A DNA stretch of 35,236 nucleotides from Planctomycetota bacterium (lineage in GTDB: Bacteria; Planctomycetota; UBA11346), in NCBI GenBank assembly GCA_028280785.1, contig JANQLF010000088.1, positions 1-35,236 on the forward strand, in the 5' to 3' direction. Made by a program: the position numbers and the translations under genes. Numbering within the stretch: position 1 is the stretch's first letter; the number at the start of each line of letters is the position of its first letter. The notes under the pieces are model-generated. The model had not been told where the DNA came from, did not search any database, and worked only from the letters and a program-made list of their open reading frames with translations. Below are positions 1-7,772 of the stretch, piece by piece.

Positions 1-768
1 CTTAGTAAGCGTTGTGCTTACGCCCATGATAATGAATACCACGTAGCAGGTATTTGTAAGGGCTCTGGGATGATTCATCCCAATATGGCAACCATGCTCG
101 CATTTATTTTAACTGATGTTGAAATTGATAAAAAACATTTGCAAGAAATAACCAGTCGTGCGGTGCAGCGCAGTTTTAATCGTATCAGTGTAGATAACGA
201 TGAGAGCACCAATGATACTGTCATTGTTATGAGTAGTGGTACATCTCAAAATAAGTTAAAGACAAATGAAGACTACATTGAATTCGAGTCGCTCTTAACG
301 CATGTCATGCAGGATTTAGCGCAACAAATTGTTCGCGATGGTGAAGGTGCAACGAATTTCATTGAAGTCTGTGTAAAAGGTTGTCGCAGTGAAGATGATG
401 CAAATGCGATAGCTGGCGCTATTTGTGACTCGATGTTGGTAAAAACGGCCATAGCTGGTCGTGATCCAAATTGGGGACGTATTGTTTGTGCAGCTGGTTA
501 CAGTGGTATTGATTTTCATCTTGAGGATCTGCATGTGTATATTAATGACGTGCTGATTTTTAGTGAAGGCAGCGGCCACGATGATGAGCAGCGACCATTT
601 ACATTACATGGTAAAACAATGACACGTGCAGCATTGGCGCAAACTATGCAAGATACCAATGATCAACGCATTGTTTTAGATTTTGGTCATGAGGGCAGTA
701 CGGCTACGCGTTGGACGAGTGATTTAACTCACGGTTATATTACTATTAATGCTGACTATACGACATGA
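1..768 (+). CDS. argJ: Glutamate N-acetyltransferase / amino-acid acetyltransferase ArgJ, 3' part (5' end outside window)
   Basis: ArgJ moves the acetyl group from N-acetylornithine to glutamate in the cyclic arginine pathway, and some members also use acetyl-CoA. The reading frame is open from base 1, so the start lies upstream of the window. The visible part begins shortly before the self-cleavage site: GSGMIHPNMA followed by TML, where the Thr codon at 91-93 supplies the N-terminal nucleophile of the beta chain. The beta chain is complete, including SVDNDESTNDT, GRDPNWGRI and the characteristic C-terminal HGYITINADYTT. The product is cytoplasmic and normally an alpha2beta2 enzyme. Its stop overlaps the next gene's start as ATGA, so the two are probably translationally coupled. 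Whether it is mono- or bifunctional cannot be told from the sequence. Confidence 0.96.
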   Translation, partial: LSKRCAYAHDNEYHVAGICKGSGMIHPNMATMLAFILTDVEIDKKHLQEITSRAVQRSFNRISVDNDESTNDTVIVMSSGTSQNKLKTNEDYIEFESLLTHVMQDLAQQIVRDGEGATNFIEVCVKGCRSEDDANAIAGAICDSMLVKTAIAGRDPNWGRIVCAAGYSGIDFHLEDLHVYINDVLIFSEGSGHDDEQRPFTLHGKTMTRAALAQTMQDTNDQRIVLDFGHEGSTATRWTSDLTHGYITINADYTT

Positions 769-1730
769 GCGAGCTGCAGACTTCGGTTACGTTTCCACAT
801 ATCGATCCACGTATTAGTTTTCAGGATCAGTTGGTGGCTATGGGTTCCTGCTTTGCGCAACACATGGCGTTACGCTTACATCAACATAAAGCAAAAATAC
901 ACGCCCATCCATTCGGCATATTATTTAATCCTGCAAGTATTGCCCGCAGTATAAAATTGATTCATCAAGAACTATCATTTGCCGATCCGATTCTACAAGA
1001 TGGCATGTATTATAGTTTAGATGCGCATGGAGATATTCATGCACCCACCGTGAATGTCTTACAAAATGATCTCGAAGAGCGTCGCGCTGCTGCTTATGAC
1101 GCTTGGGATGCAGCGACACATGTCTGCATTACCTTTGGGACGGCCTCAGTCTATGAACACAAAGAGAGCGGTCTGATTGTTGCAAATTGTCATCGCCTTC
1201 CGACCACTGAATTTGAGCGTTATTTATTGAGTATAGAAGACATCGTTGAAATTTGGTCTGAAATTATTGATGAGTTTTCACGCAAAACATTTTTACTGAG
1301 TGTTAGCCCGGTGCGTCATATTCGTGATGGACTTCATGAAAATAGCCTGAGTAAGTCTGTTTTGCATATCGCTCTTGATCAATTGTGTGCCAATCATCCG
1401 AATGCGCATTACGTGCCGAGTTATGAATTTTTTATTGATGAATTGCGCGACTATCGTTTTTATGCACGTGATATGTGTCATCCAAGTGATGTAGCCATCG
1501 ATTTACTGTGGCAGCGCTTTGTGAAAACGTACACCGATTATGAAATGCAGGAAACGCTCGACGAGATAGCCGAGGTGGTCCAGGCAATGCAGCACAAACC
1601 GCGCCAGCCTCATTCAGATGCACACCGACAATTTTGTGAGCAGTTCAAAGCTAAGGTTGAAACGCTACAACAAAAATTTCCAGACCGTGATTGGTCTAGT
1701 GAACTAGAGGCCTTTTTATTTCAGTCTTAA
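765..1730 (+). CDS. GSCFA-family SGNH-hydrolase-like protein
   Basis: This 321-residue protein carries the diagnostic GSCFA motif at residues 27-31, whose Ser28 would be the nucleophile of an SGNH/GDSL-type hydrolase. Near the C-terminus is a D-x-x-H pair (Asp236, His239 in RDMCHPSD), the usual catalytic Asp/His arrangement of that fold. There is no signal peptide, so it is probably cytoplasmic. The family is common in Bacteroidetes and other Gram-negatives, but its substrate is not established; esterase or acyl-hydrolase activity is inferred from the fold. It overlaps argJ by 4 bp and is probably co-transcribed with it. No link to arginine synthesis can be read from the protein. Its stop codon shares the bases TTAA with the convergent trpD stop. 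Confidence 0.85.
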   Translation: MSELQTSVTFPHIDPRISFQDQLVAMGSCFAQHMALRLHQHKAKIHAHPFGILFNPASIARSIKLIHQELSFADPILQDGMYYSLDAHGDIHAPTVNVLQNDLEERRAAAYDAWDAATHVCITFGTASVYEHKESGLIVANCHRLPTTEFERYLLSIEDIVEIWSEIIDEFSRKTFLLSVSPVRHIRDGLHENSLSKSVLHIALDQLCANHPNAHYVPSYEFFIDELRDYRFYARDMCHPSDVAIDLLWQRFVKTYTDYEMQETLDEIAEVVQAMQHKPRQPHSDAHRQFCEQFKAKVETLQQKFPDRDWSSELEAFLFQS

Positions 1731-2752
1731 GCACTAGCAATTTTAATAGCGGCTGCTTTATGCTTTTCAAAAGCAGCCAATGCGGCACCACTGCTCAATA
1801 ATTCAGTAGCGTCGCTAACACCAGCTCCATTAGGGTCAATGTCACGATCATTCCAAATATCAAGTGCTGCTCCAGCATTTAATAAAAGCATGTCGCGTAG
1901 TGGGCCGGTTTCTTCACCGCTGAGTAAGGCGTGGAAAATTTTCGCATTTTCTTCAGCATCACCACCTGGCAGAGCGCTGTGATCTAAACCAGGATGTAAT
2001 GGGTTATCAATAGATTTTTGTTCTTTGTTGTCGCCGCTAATAATAAAATAATCACTGCGCCCTGTTACTGAAAATTCATCAATTCCCGGTTCTCCCCACA
2101 CAACACAAGCGCGTTTGATGTCGGACAATTGTAAGGCTTCTGCGAGCACGCCGGCCGTGCCTTCGTTGGTAGTACCGATAATTTGATGCGACAAGCTTGT
2201 CGGGTTAGCAAGGGGGCCAGATAAATTAAAAATAGTGCGGCGACCTGCTGCTTTACGGTAGGGGACGACTTTACCGACTGCAGGGTGCATGGTGCGGGCA
2301 AAGAAAAAGACGAGCCCTGATTCATCCATTAATTGTTTAAGTTGATCAGCATTCAATTCGAATGGGATGCCAAGTACATCGAGCAAATCGAAACTGCCGT
2401 TGGGACGGCGTGAACCACGGTTGCCGTGTTTGGCCACAGGAATACCAGCAGCAGCACAAATGAATGACACCGTCGTTGATATGTTGAAACGGGTTAAGCC
2501 ACTGCCACCCGTACCACAAACATCAAAGCATGTTTTATCGAATTGACATTGGACCGCATGTGAGCGCAGACCTTTAACAAATGCAGCAACTTCAGGACCA
2601 GTTTCACCGCGCTCGGCTAGACTGACGAGTAAGGCTGCGCCATCGGCTTCTGCTAAGGTTCCACTCATCAGTAATTCGAGAAACGAAGCGGCTTCTGCTT
2701 CATTCATTCCACTACCAGTTGCGAGGGATTGGGCTTGTTCGAGGTCAATCAT
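1727..2752 (-). CDS. trpD: Anthranilate phosphoribosyltransferase TrpD
   Basis: TrpD joins anthranilate and PRPP to give phosphoribosyl-anthranilate, the second committed step of tryptophan synthesis. The protein shows the glycine-rich PRPP motif CGTGGSG (about residues 79-85 from the chosen start), KHGNR (108-112), the MHPAVGKVVPYRK segment and the GPLANP motif (about 179-184). I chose the ATG at 2752 because it overlaps the stop of the upstream BFD gene by 8 bp, has AGGA 11 bases upstream and gives a usual length of 341 residues. In-frame ATGs at 2764 and 2779 are alternatives. It is the last gene of a minus-strand operon after the LolA-like and BFD-like genes. No other trp gene is in the window. 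The segment after KHGNR reads GSRRPNGS rather than the more usual SS-x-SGSAD, so it belongs to a sequence variant of the family. Confidence 0.95.
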   Translation of the reverse strand: MIDLEQAQSLATGSGMNEAEAASFLELLMSGTLAEADGAALLVSLAERGETGPEVAAFVKGLRSHAVQCQFDKTCFDVCGTGGSGLTRFNISTTVSFICAAAGIPVAKHGNRGSRRPNGSFDLLDVLGIPFELNADQLKQLMDESGLVFFFARTMHPAVGKVVPYRKAAGRRTIFNLSGPLANPTSLSHQIIGTTNEGTAGVLAEALQLSDIKRACVVWGEPGIDEFSVTGRSDYFIISGDNKEQKSIDNPLHPGLDHSALPGGDAEENAKIFHALLSGEETGPLRDMLLLNAGAALDIWNDRDIDPNGAGVSDATELLSSGAALAAFEKHKAAAIKIASA

Positions 2753-2948
2753 CACTGCTGCCATCCTGTTTGGGTGCATGCTTATCGAGAAGAATTTCTA
2801 AGTCTGCATAACAGGATTGGCAACCACAGCAAGCGCGTGTGGCCTGGCGTATATCATTGACTGTTTCAGCGCCGTTTTCGATGGCTTCTACAATGGTGTT
2901 CTTTTTTACGTTGAGACAAAAACAAATAGTCGGATTATCGGCTGACAT
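2745..2948 (-). CDS. BFD-like [2Fe-2S]-binding domain protein
   Basis: This 67-residue protein is a stand-alone BFD-type domain (as in bacterioferritin-associated ferredoxin and NirB/NifU-type modules). The four expected cluster ligands are present as C-x-C (Cys9, Cys11), then 31 residues, then C-x-x-C (Cys43, Cys46). Two further cysteines (Cys40, Cys41) lie just before the second pair. The start is supported by GAGG a few bases upstream of the ATG at 2948. In other bacteria Bfd reduces bacterioferritin to mobilise iron; that role is not certain here because no bacterioferritin gene is nearby. It sits between the LolA-like gene (11 bp gap) and trpD (8 bp overlap). Confidence 0.85.
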   Translation of the reverse strand: MSADNPTICFCLNVKKNTIVEAIENGAETVNDIRQATRACCGCQSCYADLEILLDKHAPKQDGSSDD

Positions 2949-2959
2949 TGGTCCTCAAA

Positions 2960-3637
2960 TTATTCTTCTTTTTTGTAAATAAAAGTTTCTTTAGGAATTT
3001 TGGTGTTGTATTTCATCTCTAGAATATCGACATCGTAGAGATTGCCATCAGCATCAAGAATTTGAATACAACAGGAATTATATTTTTTATCAAAATATAT
3101 TTTCGTCCATTTTATGTGATCTTTTTGATCAGCAGAAATGGGTTTTAACATAATTTGGCAATGGGCTTTTTTGATTTTGCAGTCTTTATCAACTAAAGAA
3201 GCTTCCATCTTAAATTTCTTCTCAAGTTGTTTGCGTTGCAGAGGAATGTAATCGGTAACACCTGCAAACTTGCCTTTGCCCTTTTTAAGTTCTTTTTTCG
3301 AGTCGACCACAAAACCGTCGATGTCTTCAACATGCCATTCAACTTTACCATCGCTGATAAACTTTTCGATTTGATCATCTTTCTTAAGAACGAATTTATA
3401 TTTGTTTGGTACTTCGACAGAGAGCTTGGCCTGATAAACCTCTGGAGACCGTTCTTTCTCTTTCGGATAGGAAATCTTGTAGTTAATTTTGCCGTTGGCG
3501 TTGTGGAGCTTCGACTGCACAGCGATGATGCTGTCTAAGAGTACCGACTTCTCATCTGCTGGTGTTTCTTCGCTCGCAGCGAGCAGGGGTATCACAGAAC
3601 ACAATAAAATTACCAATATGGCTATAGGCTTAGGCAT
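2960..3637 (-). CDS. LolA-like periplasmic protein (outer-membrane lipoprotein carrier family, probable)
   Basis: The product has a typical signal peptide from the ATG at 3637: a short basic start (MPKP), a hydrophobic core and a likely cleavage near LLAAS. A 225-residue mature-type protein rich in Lys follows. The pattern of repeated beta-strand segments (NGKINYKISYPKE, VEVPNKYKFVLKKDDQ, ISDGKVEWHVED) resembles LolA/LolB-like half-barrels, which carry lipoproteins across the periplasm or sense lipids. The fold assignment is by overall resemblance only, and no single diagnostic motif proves it. A longer reading from an ATG at 3712 would bury the signal peptide internally, so I prefer the shorter form. 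It is the first gene of the LolA-like/BFD/trpD minus-strand operon and is divergent from the DJ-1 gene, leaving a 98 bp shared promoter region. Confidence 0.6.
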   Translation of the reverse strand: MPKPIAILVILLCSVIPLLAASEETPADEKSVLLDSIIAVQSKLHNANGKINYKISYPKEKERSPEVYQAKLSVEVPNKYKFVLKKDDQIEKFISDGKVEWHVEDIDGFVVDSKKELKKGKGKFAGVTDYIPLQRKQLEKKFKMEASLVDKDCKIKKAHCQIMLKPISADQKDHIKWTKIYFDKKYNSCCIQILDADGNLYDVDILEMKYNTKIPKETFIYKKEE

Positions 3638-3735
3638 AATCCATAGTATCCCTTGGGTCTCCGCAATTGCCAGCACTACCACTACCTTCGCTGGTGTTGG
3701 CGTAGTTTTCACCTAAACTCTGTGAGGAGCAAGAG

Positions 3736-4305
3736 ATGGCGGATGTACTCGTAGTCATTGCCGATGGCGCCGAAGAGATCGAGACCACGGCTGTTGCCGA
3801 TATCCTCGTGCGGGCAGGACATAGTGTCTGCATGGCTTGTGATGATGCGTTGCAAATCACTGGCAGCAGAGGACTTCTGTTAGGTGGTCATGAGCAGCTC
3901 AATGCTGTGTTAGACCGCGACTTTGACCTCGTCTATATACCAGGGGGTATACAGCAGGCTGAATTCTGCCGAGATGATGAACGCGTTCAGGCTTTGATCG
4001 CTAAACAGCTGGGACGCACGGATGCGTTTCTGGCAATCATCTGTGCGAGTCCTATTTCCTTGCTACCACAGGGACTGGCTCAAGGACGTAAAATAACCAG
4101 CCATCCGAGTAAGCAGGAAGAGTTGGCCGAACAGGCAGAATGGACTGGTAATCGTATTGAGCAGGACGGTAATCTGATCACCAGTCAGGGCCCTGGTACT
4201 GCTATAGAGTTAGGACTCTATCTGGTACAGCTCCTTGGAACTGAAGAACAAGCTGCTTCTATCGCCGATGCGATGTTGGCAGCGCTACCAAAGGTGGCAA
4301 ACTAA
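3736..4305 (+). CDS. DJ-1/PfpI family protein (YajL/ThiJ-like)
   Basis: This 189-residue protein matches the DJ-1 clade of the PfpI superfamily. The conserved acidic residue that tunes the cysteine is Glu16 in GAEEIETT, and the nucleophile-elbow cysteine is Cys103 in AIICASP. The following SHPSKQEEL and GPGTAIELGLYLV segments also match the family. Members are cytoplasmic and are variously reported as glyoxalases, chaperones or protein/nucleotide deglycases; the exact reaction is disputed and cannot be set from sequence. A strong GAGGAG ribosome-binding site precedes the ATG. It leads a plus-strand cluster with the Lys-rich secreted protein (17 bp downstream), coaD and the GspF-like gene. Confidence 0.9.
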   Translation: MADVLVVIADGAEEIETTAVADILVRAGHSVCMACDDALQITGSRGLLLGGHEQLNAVLDRDFDLVYIPGGIQQAEFCRDDERVQALIAKQLGRTDAFLAIICASPISLLPQGLAQGRKITSHPSKQEELAEQAEWTGNRIEQDGNLITSQGPGTAIELGLYLVQLLGTEEQAASIADAMLAALPKVAN

Positions 4306-4322
4306 GAAGGGAAGGACACACC

Positions 4323-5021
4323 ATGAAAGCAATACTCGTGACCTGTTTAAGTTTATGCTTCTGCGTTGGCATATGTGCAGCAGATAAAGCAATTGACGAA
4401 TTCAAAAAGGTAATGGCAGGAAATGATTCGGCCAAGAAGAAGAAAGCGATCAGTTCTTTCCGCGCTTCTAAGAAGGATAACGAAAAGCTGGCGGTCTTAA
4501 TTGCGGCCATCGGTGATCGTCAAGTAGGCAAGTATGCTCTTGAAGCAGTTGAAAGAGCGACGGGATTGAAATCAAGCAAGCGTGGCGGTGCAAACCCAGG
4601 CTATCCTGGTTATCCAGTGACCCGCGATCAGTCTGGTTGGAGTGCTTGGTTATCTGCTAAGAAAAAAGTAGAAGCTGAGAAAAAGAAAATGGCAGAAATT
4701 GAAAAGAAAGCCAAAGAAGCTGAAAAGAAAGCCCAAGAAGCTGCCGATGGTGGAGATAAAAAAGAAGAAGGTAAAGAAGATAAGGCAGATGGTGATGCGC
4801 CTGTAGTGGCTAAAAAAGAGGAAAAGCCGGATCATGAAAAATACGGTAAAATTGATCGTATTATTTTCAAAAACGGCAACCTATTGATGTGCTATATCAT
4901 TTCCAAGCAAGTCGACTTAGACGGTAAGCTCACCAGTATCGACATCGTTCATAAGAATGGTGCCGGCCAGGAAAGCTTAGATGCTAAGATGATTTCTAAC
5001 TTCGAAGAAAACGTAAAGTAA
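4323..5021 (+). CDS. Secreted Lys/Glu/Ala-rich protein of unknown function
   Basis: I do not recognise this protein. It starts with a signal peptide (hydrophobic residues about 3-19, cleavage near GICAA). A charged helical N-terminal half follows (about 21-85, possibly repeat-like), then a Gly/Pro segment (GGANPGYPGYP), then a strongly charged stretch of K, E and A from about residue 112 to 170 that would form a single helix or coiled coil. The C-terminal 60 residues look like a small beta domain of the pattern FKNGN-x-L-x-CYI...DIVHKNG. It has a GGAAGG ribosome-binding site and lies 17 bp after the DJ-1 gene and 6 bp before coaD, so it is probably co-transcribed with both. The C-terminal domain loosely resembles the N-terminal domains of the TPR proteins at 16226 and 17258. 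Confidence 0.7.
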   Translation: MKAILVTCLSLCFCVGICAADKAIDEFKKVMAGNDSAKKKKAISSFRASKKDNEKLAVLIAAIGDRQVGKYALEAVERATGLKSSKRGGANPGYPGYPVTRDQSGWSAWLSAKKKVEAEKKKMAEIEKKAKEAEKKAQEAADGGDKKEEGKEDKADGDAPVVAKKEEKPDHEKYGKIDRIIFKNGNLLMCYIISKQVDLDGKLTSIDIVHKNGAGQESLDAKMISNFEENVK

Positions 5022-5027
5022 ACGCCA

Positions 5028-5504
5028 ATGGCCATCGGCCTGTATCCGGGTAGTTTTGATCCTCCGACACTTGGACACCTGGATATTATTCAGCGTGCCG
5101 CAAGTTTTTGCGAACGATTAATTGTTGGTGTAGCCACCAACCCAGAAAAACACCCATTATTTTCGTTGGAGCAACGTTTACGTTTGCTCGAATTAGAATG
5201 CGATGGTTTTAAGAATGTTGAAGTTGTCGCAATTGAAGGTGCGACCGTTCATGCTGCGAAAAATTTAGGTGCGAGTGTTTTGGTGCGCGGTTTACGAACA
5301 TCGCTTGATTTGGAAAATGAACGCTCAATGGCAGAGGTGAATAAATCGAACGGTTTTGAATCGATGTTTTTATTAACCTCAGGTTGCTTGGCCCATGTAT
5401 CGTCAAGTGTGGTGCGCCAGGCTTTTGCAGCACAATTGCCCTTAGATGGTTTGGTTTCGGAAAATATTAAGAAAGAACTAGCGCAGATCGACATCTCAAA
5501 ATAG
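5028..5504 (+). CDS. coaD: Phosphopantetheine adenylyltransferase CoaD
   Basis: CoaD transfers AMP from ATP to 4'-phosphopantetheine to form dephospho-CoA, the penultimate and regulated step of CoA synthesis, in the cytoplasm. The 158-residue protein has the expected family length. It shows the nucleotidyltransferase T-x-G-H signature at residues 14-17 (YPGSFDPPTLGH), the NPEKHPLFSLEQR segment, RGLRTSLDLENE, and the C-terminal SSSVVR element that serves as the phosphate-binding ISSTxxR motif. The start is 6 bp after the preceding stop and has no clear Shine-Dalgarno sequence, which fits translational coupling. The GspF-like gene begins 2 bp after its stop. Confidence 0.97.
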   Translation: MAIGLYPGSFDPPTLGHLDIIQRAASFCERLIVGVATNPEKHPLFSLEQRLRLLELECDGFKNVEVVAIEGATVHAAKNLGASVLVRGLRTSLDLENERSMAEVNKSNGFESMFLLTSGCLAHVSSSVVRQAFAAQLPLDGLVSENIKKELAQIDISK

Positions 5505-5506
5505 AC

Positions 5507-6460
5507 ATGAGCTGGATCGCAACCGCGCAATTTTACGATAATTTACGCCGCTTATTACTGGCTGGCATGACTATGTCAGAAGCTTTAGACAGTAGTGCGA
5601 GCACGTCACGCGGGCCGTATAAAGCATGGGCTACGCAGTGGGCACAGCATTGCCAAAATGGAGATGCGCTCGGTCCACAATTGCCAGAAGCCTACCCAGT
5701 GGCGAAAGCACTTATAACTGCTGGTGAGGGCAGTGGGCGCATGCCTGAATTGTGTAAAACCATTAGTGATTTTTATGAACAATGTCACCAAACGCGCATG
5801 GAAATGATTGGTAAAAGTATTTACCCAATATTTTTATTTCATTTTGCTACTATCGTACCTATTGGTGTCTTTAGCTATATGGGCGCTATGCCGCCTTGGG
5901 CGGCAGCGGTAGGGCCGAGTGTCTTTTGGGGCACGGCGTTGTTATTATTTATTTTCTATAAATTAAATAAAAACAGCACGTGGTTTCACCAACTTTTATT
6001 AGCACCACCATTTGGACTCGTTATTAAACCATTTGCGACTTACATGATGTGTCTGGTATTAGAGGCCTGTGTTAATGCTGGCATGAAATACCCAGAAAGT
6101 TTGCGCGAAACGGCAAAATCAACACCGAATCTGGTGATGCGAAATTTACTTAATGAAGGCGCAGACCTTATAGAAGCAGAAAAATTGTCGTCATGTGCCG
6201 CAGCTGTGGGCAGATTGCCGATACATAAAACGGTTAAAGATTTATGCGAAAACGGTGAGCGCAGCGGTAAGTTAGAAGAATCCTTGCAACGCTGTATTGT
6301 ATTTGAACGAGAGCGTTATAATTCGGCCCTAAAATGGGCGGCTAAAACAGTAAACGCTATCATTTACACCATCGCCATTATTGTGGCAGTTATTGTTATT
6401 ATAGCCGGATTTGGTGCGTATGTCGGTATGCTCAACTCAATCAAAAGCCCACTTGGTTGA
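5507..6460 (+). CDS. GspF/PilC-like type II secretion system F-domain membrane protein (short form)
   Basis: The protein contains two copies of the T2SS F-domain pattern. The first runs from FYDNLRRLLLAGMTMSEAL (residues 9-27) to GEGSGRMPEL (73-82). The second runs from LEACVNAGMKYPESLRETA (185-203) to ENGERSGKLEESL (248-260). Predicted membrane segments lie at about 105-125, 134-152 and 284-308, the arrangement of the inner-membrane platform protein of type II secretion systems and type IV pili. At 317 residues it is shorter than the usual ~400, mainly at the N-terminus. No ATPase, pseudopilin or secretin gene is adjacent, so its partners must be elsewhere. It is the last gene of the DJ-1/coaD cluster and is followed by a hairpin terminator. 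Confidence 0.88.
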   Translation: MSWIATAQFYDNLRRLLLAGMTMSEALDSSASTSRGPYKAWATQWAQHCQNGDALGPQLPEAYPVAKALITAGEGSGRMPELCKTISDFYEQCHQTRMEMIGKSIYPIFLFHFATIVPIGVFSYMGAMPPWAAAVGPSVFWGTALLLFIFYKLNKNSTWFHQLLLAPPFGLVIKPFATYMMCLVLEACVNAGMKYPESLRETAKSTPNLVMRNLLNEGADLIEAEKLSSCAAAVGRLPIHKTVKDLCENGERSGKLEESLQRCIVFERERYNSALKWAAKTVNAIIYTIAIIVAVIVIIAGFGAYVGMLNSIKSPLG

Positions 6461-6487
6461 TTGAAGTTAGGCGAATGCCGATGAGCG

Positions 6488-6513
6488 TTATGGCCTATTT
6501 GGCCATAATTTTT
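6488..6513 (+). terminator. Rho-independent terminator after the GspF-like gene
   Basis: A perfect 8 bp stem (TTATGGCC at 6488-6495 with GGCCATAA at 6501-6508) closes a 5-base loop and is followed by TTTTT at 6509-6513. It lies 27 bp after the stop of the GspF-like gene and would end the 3736-6460 transcript. Only the plus strand has the U-tract. Confidence 0.75.
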
Positions 6514-6559
6514 GGTAGTGCAACGCACAAAAATAGCGAAGACAAAGTGAGCGGGGGGC

Positions 6560-6580
6560 TCGGGGGTATTAAACCCCCGA
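6560..6580. terminator. G/C-rich hairpin between convergent genes, possible terminator for mnmA
   Basis: TCGGGGGT (6560-6567) pairs perfectly with ACCCCCGA (6573-6580) around the loop ATTAA. It lies 18 bp beyond the mnmA stop on the minus strand. Neither strand has a clean U-tract directly after the stem, so a terminator or mRNA-end-protecting role is only likely, not shown. Confidence 0.45.
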
Positions 6581-6598
6581 AACAAAAAGCCCGTTGGG

Positions 6599-7687
6599 TT
6601 AAGTGTTCTTTACGAACCAACCGCCACCTAAACACAATTCATCGTTGGAATCATAGGCCACACAGGCTTGGCCAGCACTTGGTTTTGATTGTGCTTCGGC
6701 ATAAACGACACGTGCTGCATTATTCTCCAAAGGATAAATAGTGGCGGCAACCGGTTTGCTGCGATAGCGATTGCGTACCGCGCATTGGAGTCCGCTTTCA
6801 GGTAAGTCACCGAGATGCCAGGTGCAGTCACGCAAAAACATTTCTTCAACCATTAAATCATCTTGTAAACCAAGGATGACGGCGTTGCGTTCTTGATTTA
6901 ATTCAACGACATAGAGTGGTTCTTTCCAAGCAACGCCAAGGCCACGACGTTGACCAATAGTATAAGCGCCCATGCCTTGATGCTCGCCGAGTTTGGTGCC
7001 GTCAACTAATTCAATGGGCCCTGGTTTAAAGGCGTGCGGAATTTCTTTGCGTAAAAATTCGTCGATGCCGCCTTCACCAATAAAACAGATGTCCATGCTT
7101 TCTGGTTTATCAGCAGTAACAATTTCACGTTCGCTGGACATGGAGCGCACTTGCTCTTTGGTTAAATCACCAAGTGGAAAAAAAGCCTTCGACATTTGTT
7201 CCTGGGTTAAGGAAAATAAAAAGTAAGTTTGATCTTTCATGCGATCGGCTGGTACGCCTAAGCAATAACGATCACCTTTTTGAACGACGCGCGCGTAGTG
7301 ACCAGTTGCGACTTTTTCAGCGCCAATTGATTGGGCGTATTTCCACAGGTCACCAAATTTAATTGATTCATTACAACGGATGCAGGGGTTGGGGGTTTCG
7401 CCACGTTCGTAGCTGGCGAGGAAATCATCAACCACACCACGACGAAATTCATCTTCCATGTCCAAAACATAATGAGGGACACCAGCGGTGCTGGCGACGG
7501 CTCGGGCATCAATGGTTTCGGTTGGCGAACAGCACGCATCCTCACGCACAAAGCCGCCGTCTTCTTCAGCGCAGGGCCATAATTTCATCGTCACCCCAAC
7601 AACCTGATAACCTTGCTCTTGCATCAGCACGGCAGTTAGGCTGGAGTCGACGCCTCCACTCATTCCAACAACAATACGTTCAGTCAT
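6599..7687 (-). CDS. mnmA: tRNA-specific 2-thiouridylase MnmA
   Basis: MnmA thiolates U34 of tRNAs for Lys, Glu and Gln, using sulfur relayed from a cysteine desulfurase. The protein has the PP-loop ATP-binding motif GMSGGVDSS (residues 8-16), the first catalytic cysteine in NPCIRCNE (Cys102), the second in DICFIG (Cys201), and the conserved segments ATGHYARV, DQTYFLFSL and YTIGQRRGLG. I chose the ATG at 7687, giving 362 residues, because it starts just before the conserved IVVGMSGG strand. ATGs at 7699 and 7723 are in frame, and none has a clear Shine-Dalgarno sequence. A cysteine cluster (WPCAEEDGG...DACC, residues 38-53) occurs as in some family members. It lies downstream of the adenosyltransferase gene (85 bp gap) on the same strand. 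Confidence 0.96.
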   Translation of the reverse strand: MTERIVVGMSGGVDSSLTAVLMQEQGYQVVGVTMKLWPCAEEDGGFVREDACCSPTETIDARAVASTAGVPHYVLDMEDEFRRGVVDDFLASYERGETPNPCIRCNESIKFGDLWKYAQSIGAEKVATGHYARVVQKGDRYCLGVPADRMKDQTYFLFSLTQEQMSKAFFPLGDLTKEQVRSMSSEREIVTADKPESMDICFIGEGGIDEFLRKEIPHAFKPGPIELVDGTKLGEHQGMGAYTIGQRRGLGVAWKEPLYVVELNQERNAVILGLQDDLMVEEMFLRDCTWHLGDLPESGLQCAVRNRYRSKPVAATIYPLENNAARVVYAEAQSKPSAGQACVAYDSNDELCLGGGWFVKNT

Positions 7688-7772
7688 GGGGCGGCGCATT
7701 GTGGGTGCAAAGCCACAGTGCAAAGCGAAAAATCGCTGTGCCTAAGGGAAAACCTATGAATCTGGCGTATGG

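Noticed and set aside
3638..3712. N-terminal extension of the LolA-like protein from an ATG at 3712
   Set aside because: It would place the clear signal peptide in the middle of the protein and consume almost all of the divergent promoter region.
6457..6741. Plus-strand open frame from a TTG across the GspF-like stop into mnmA
   Set aside because: It begins at a TTG, runs through two hairpins and the antisense of mnmA, and its translation shows no domain or signal. It is a shadow frame.
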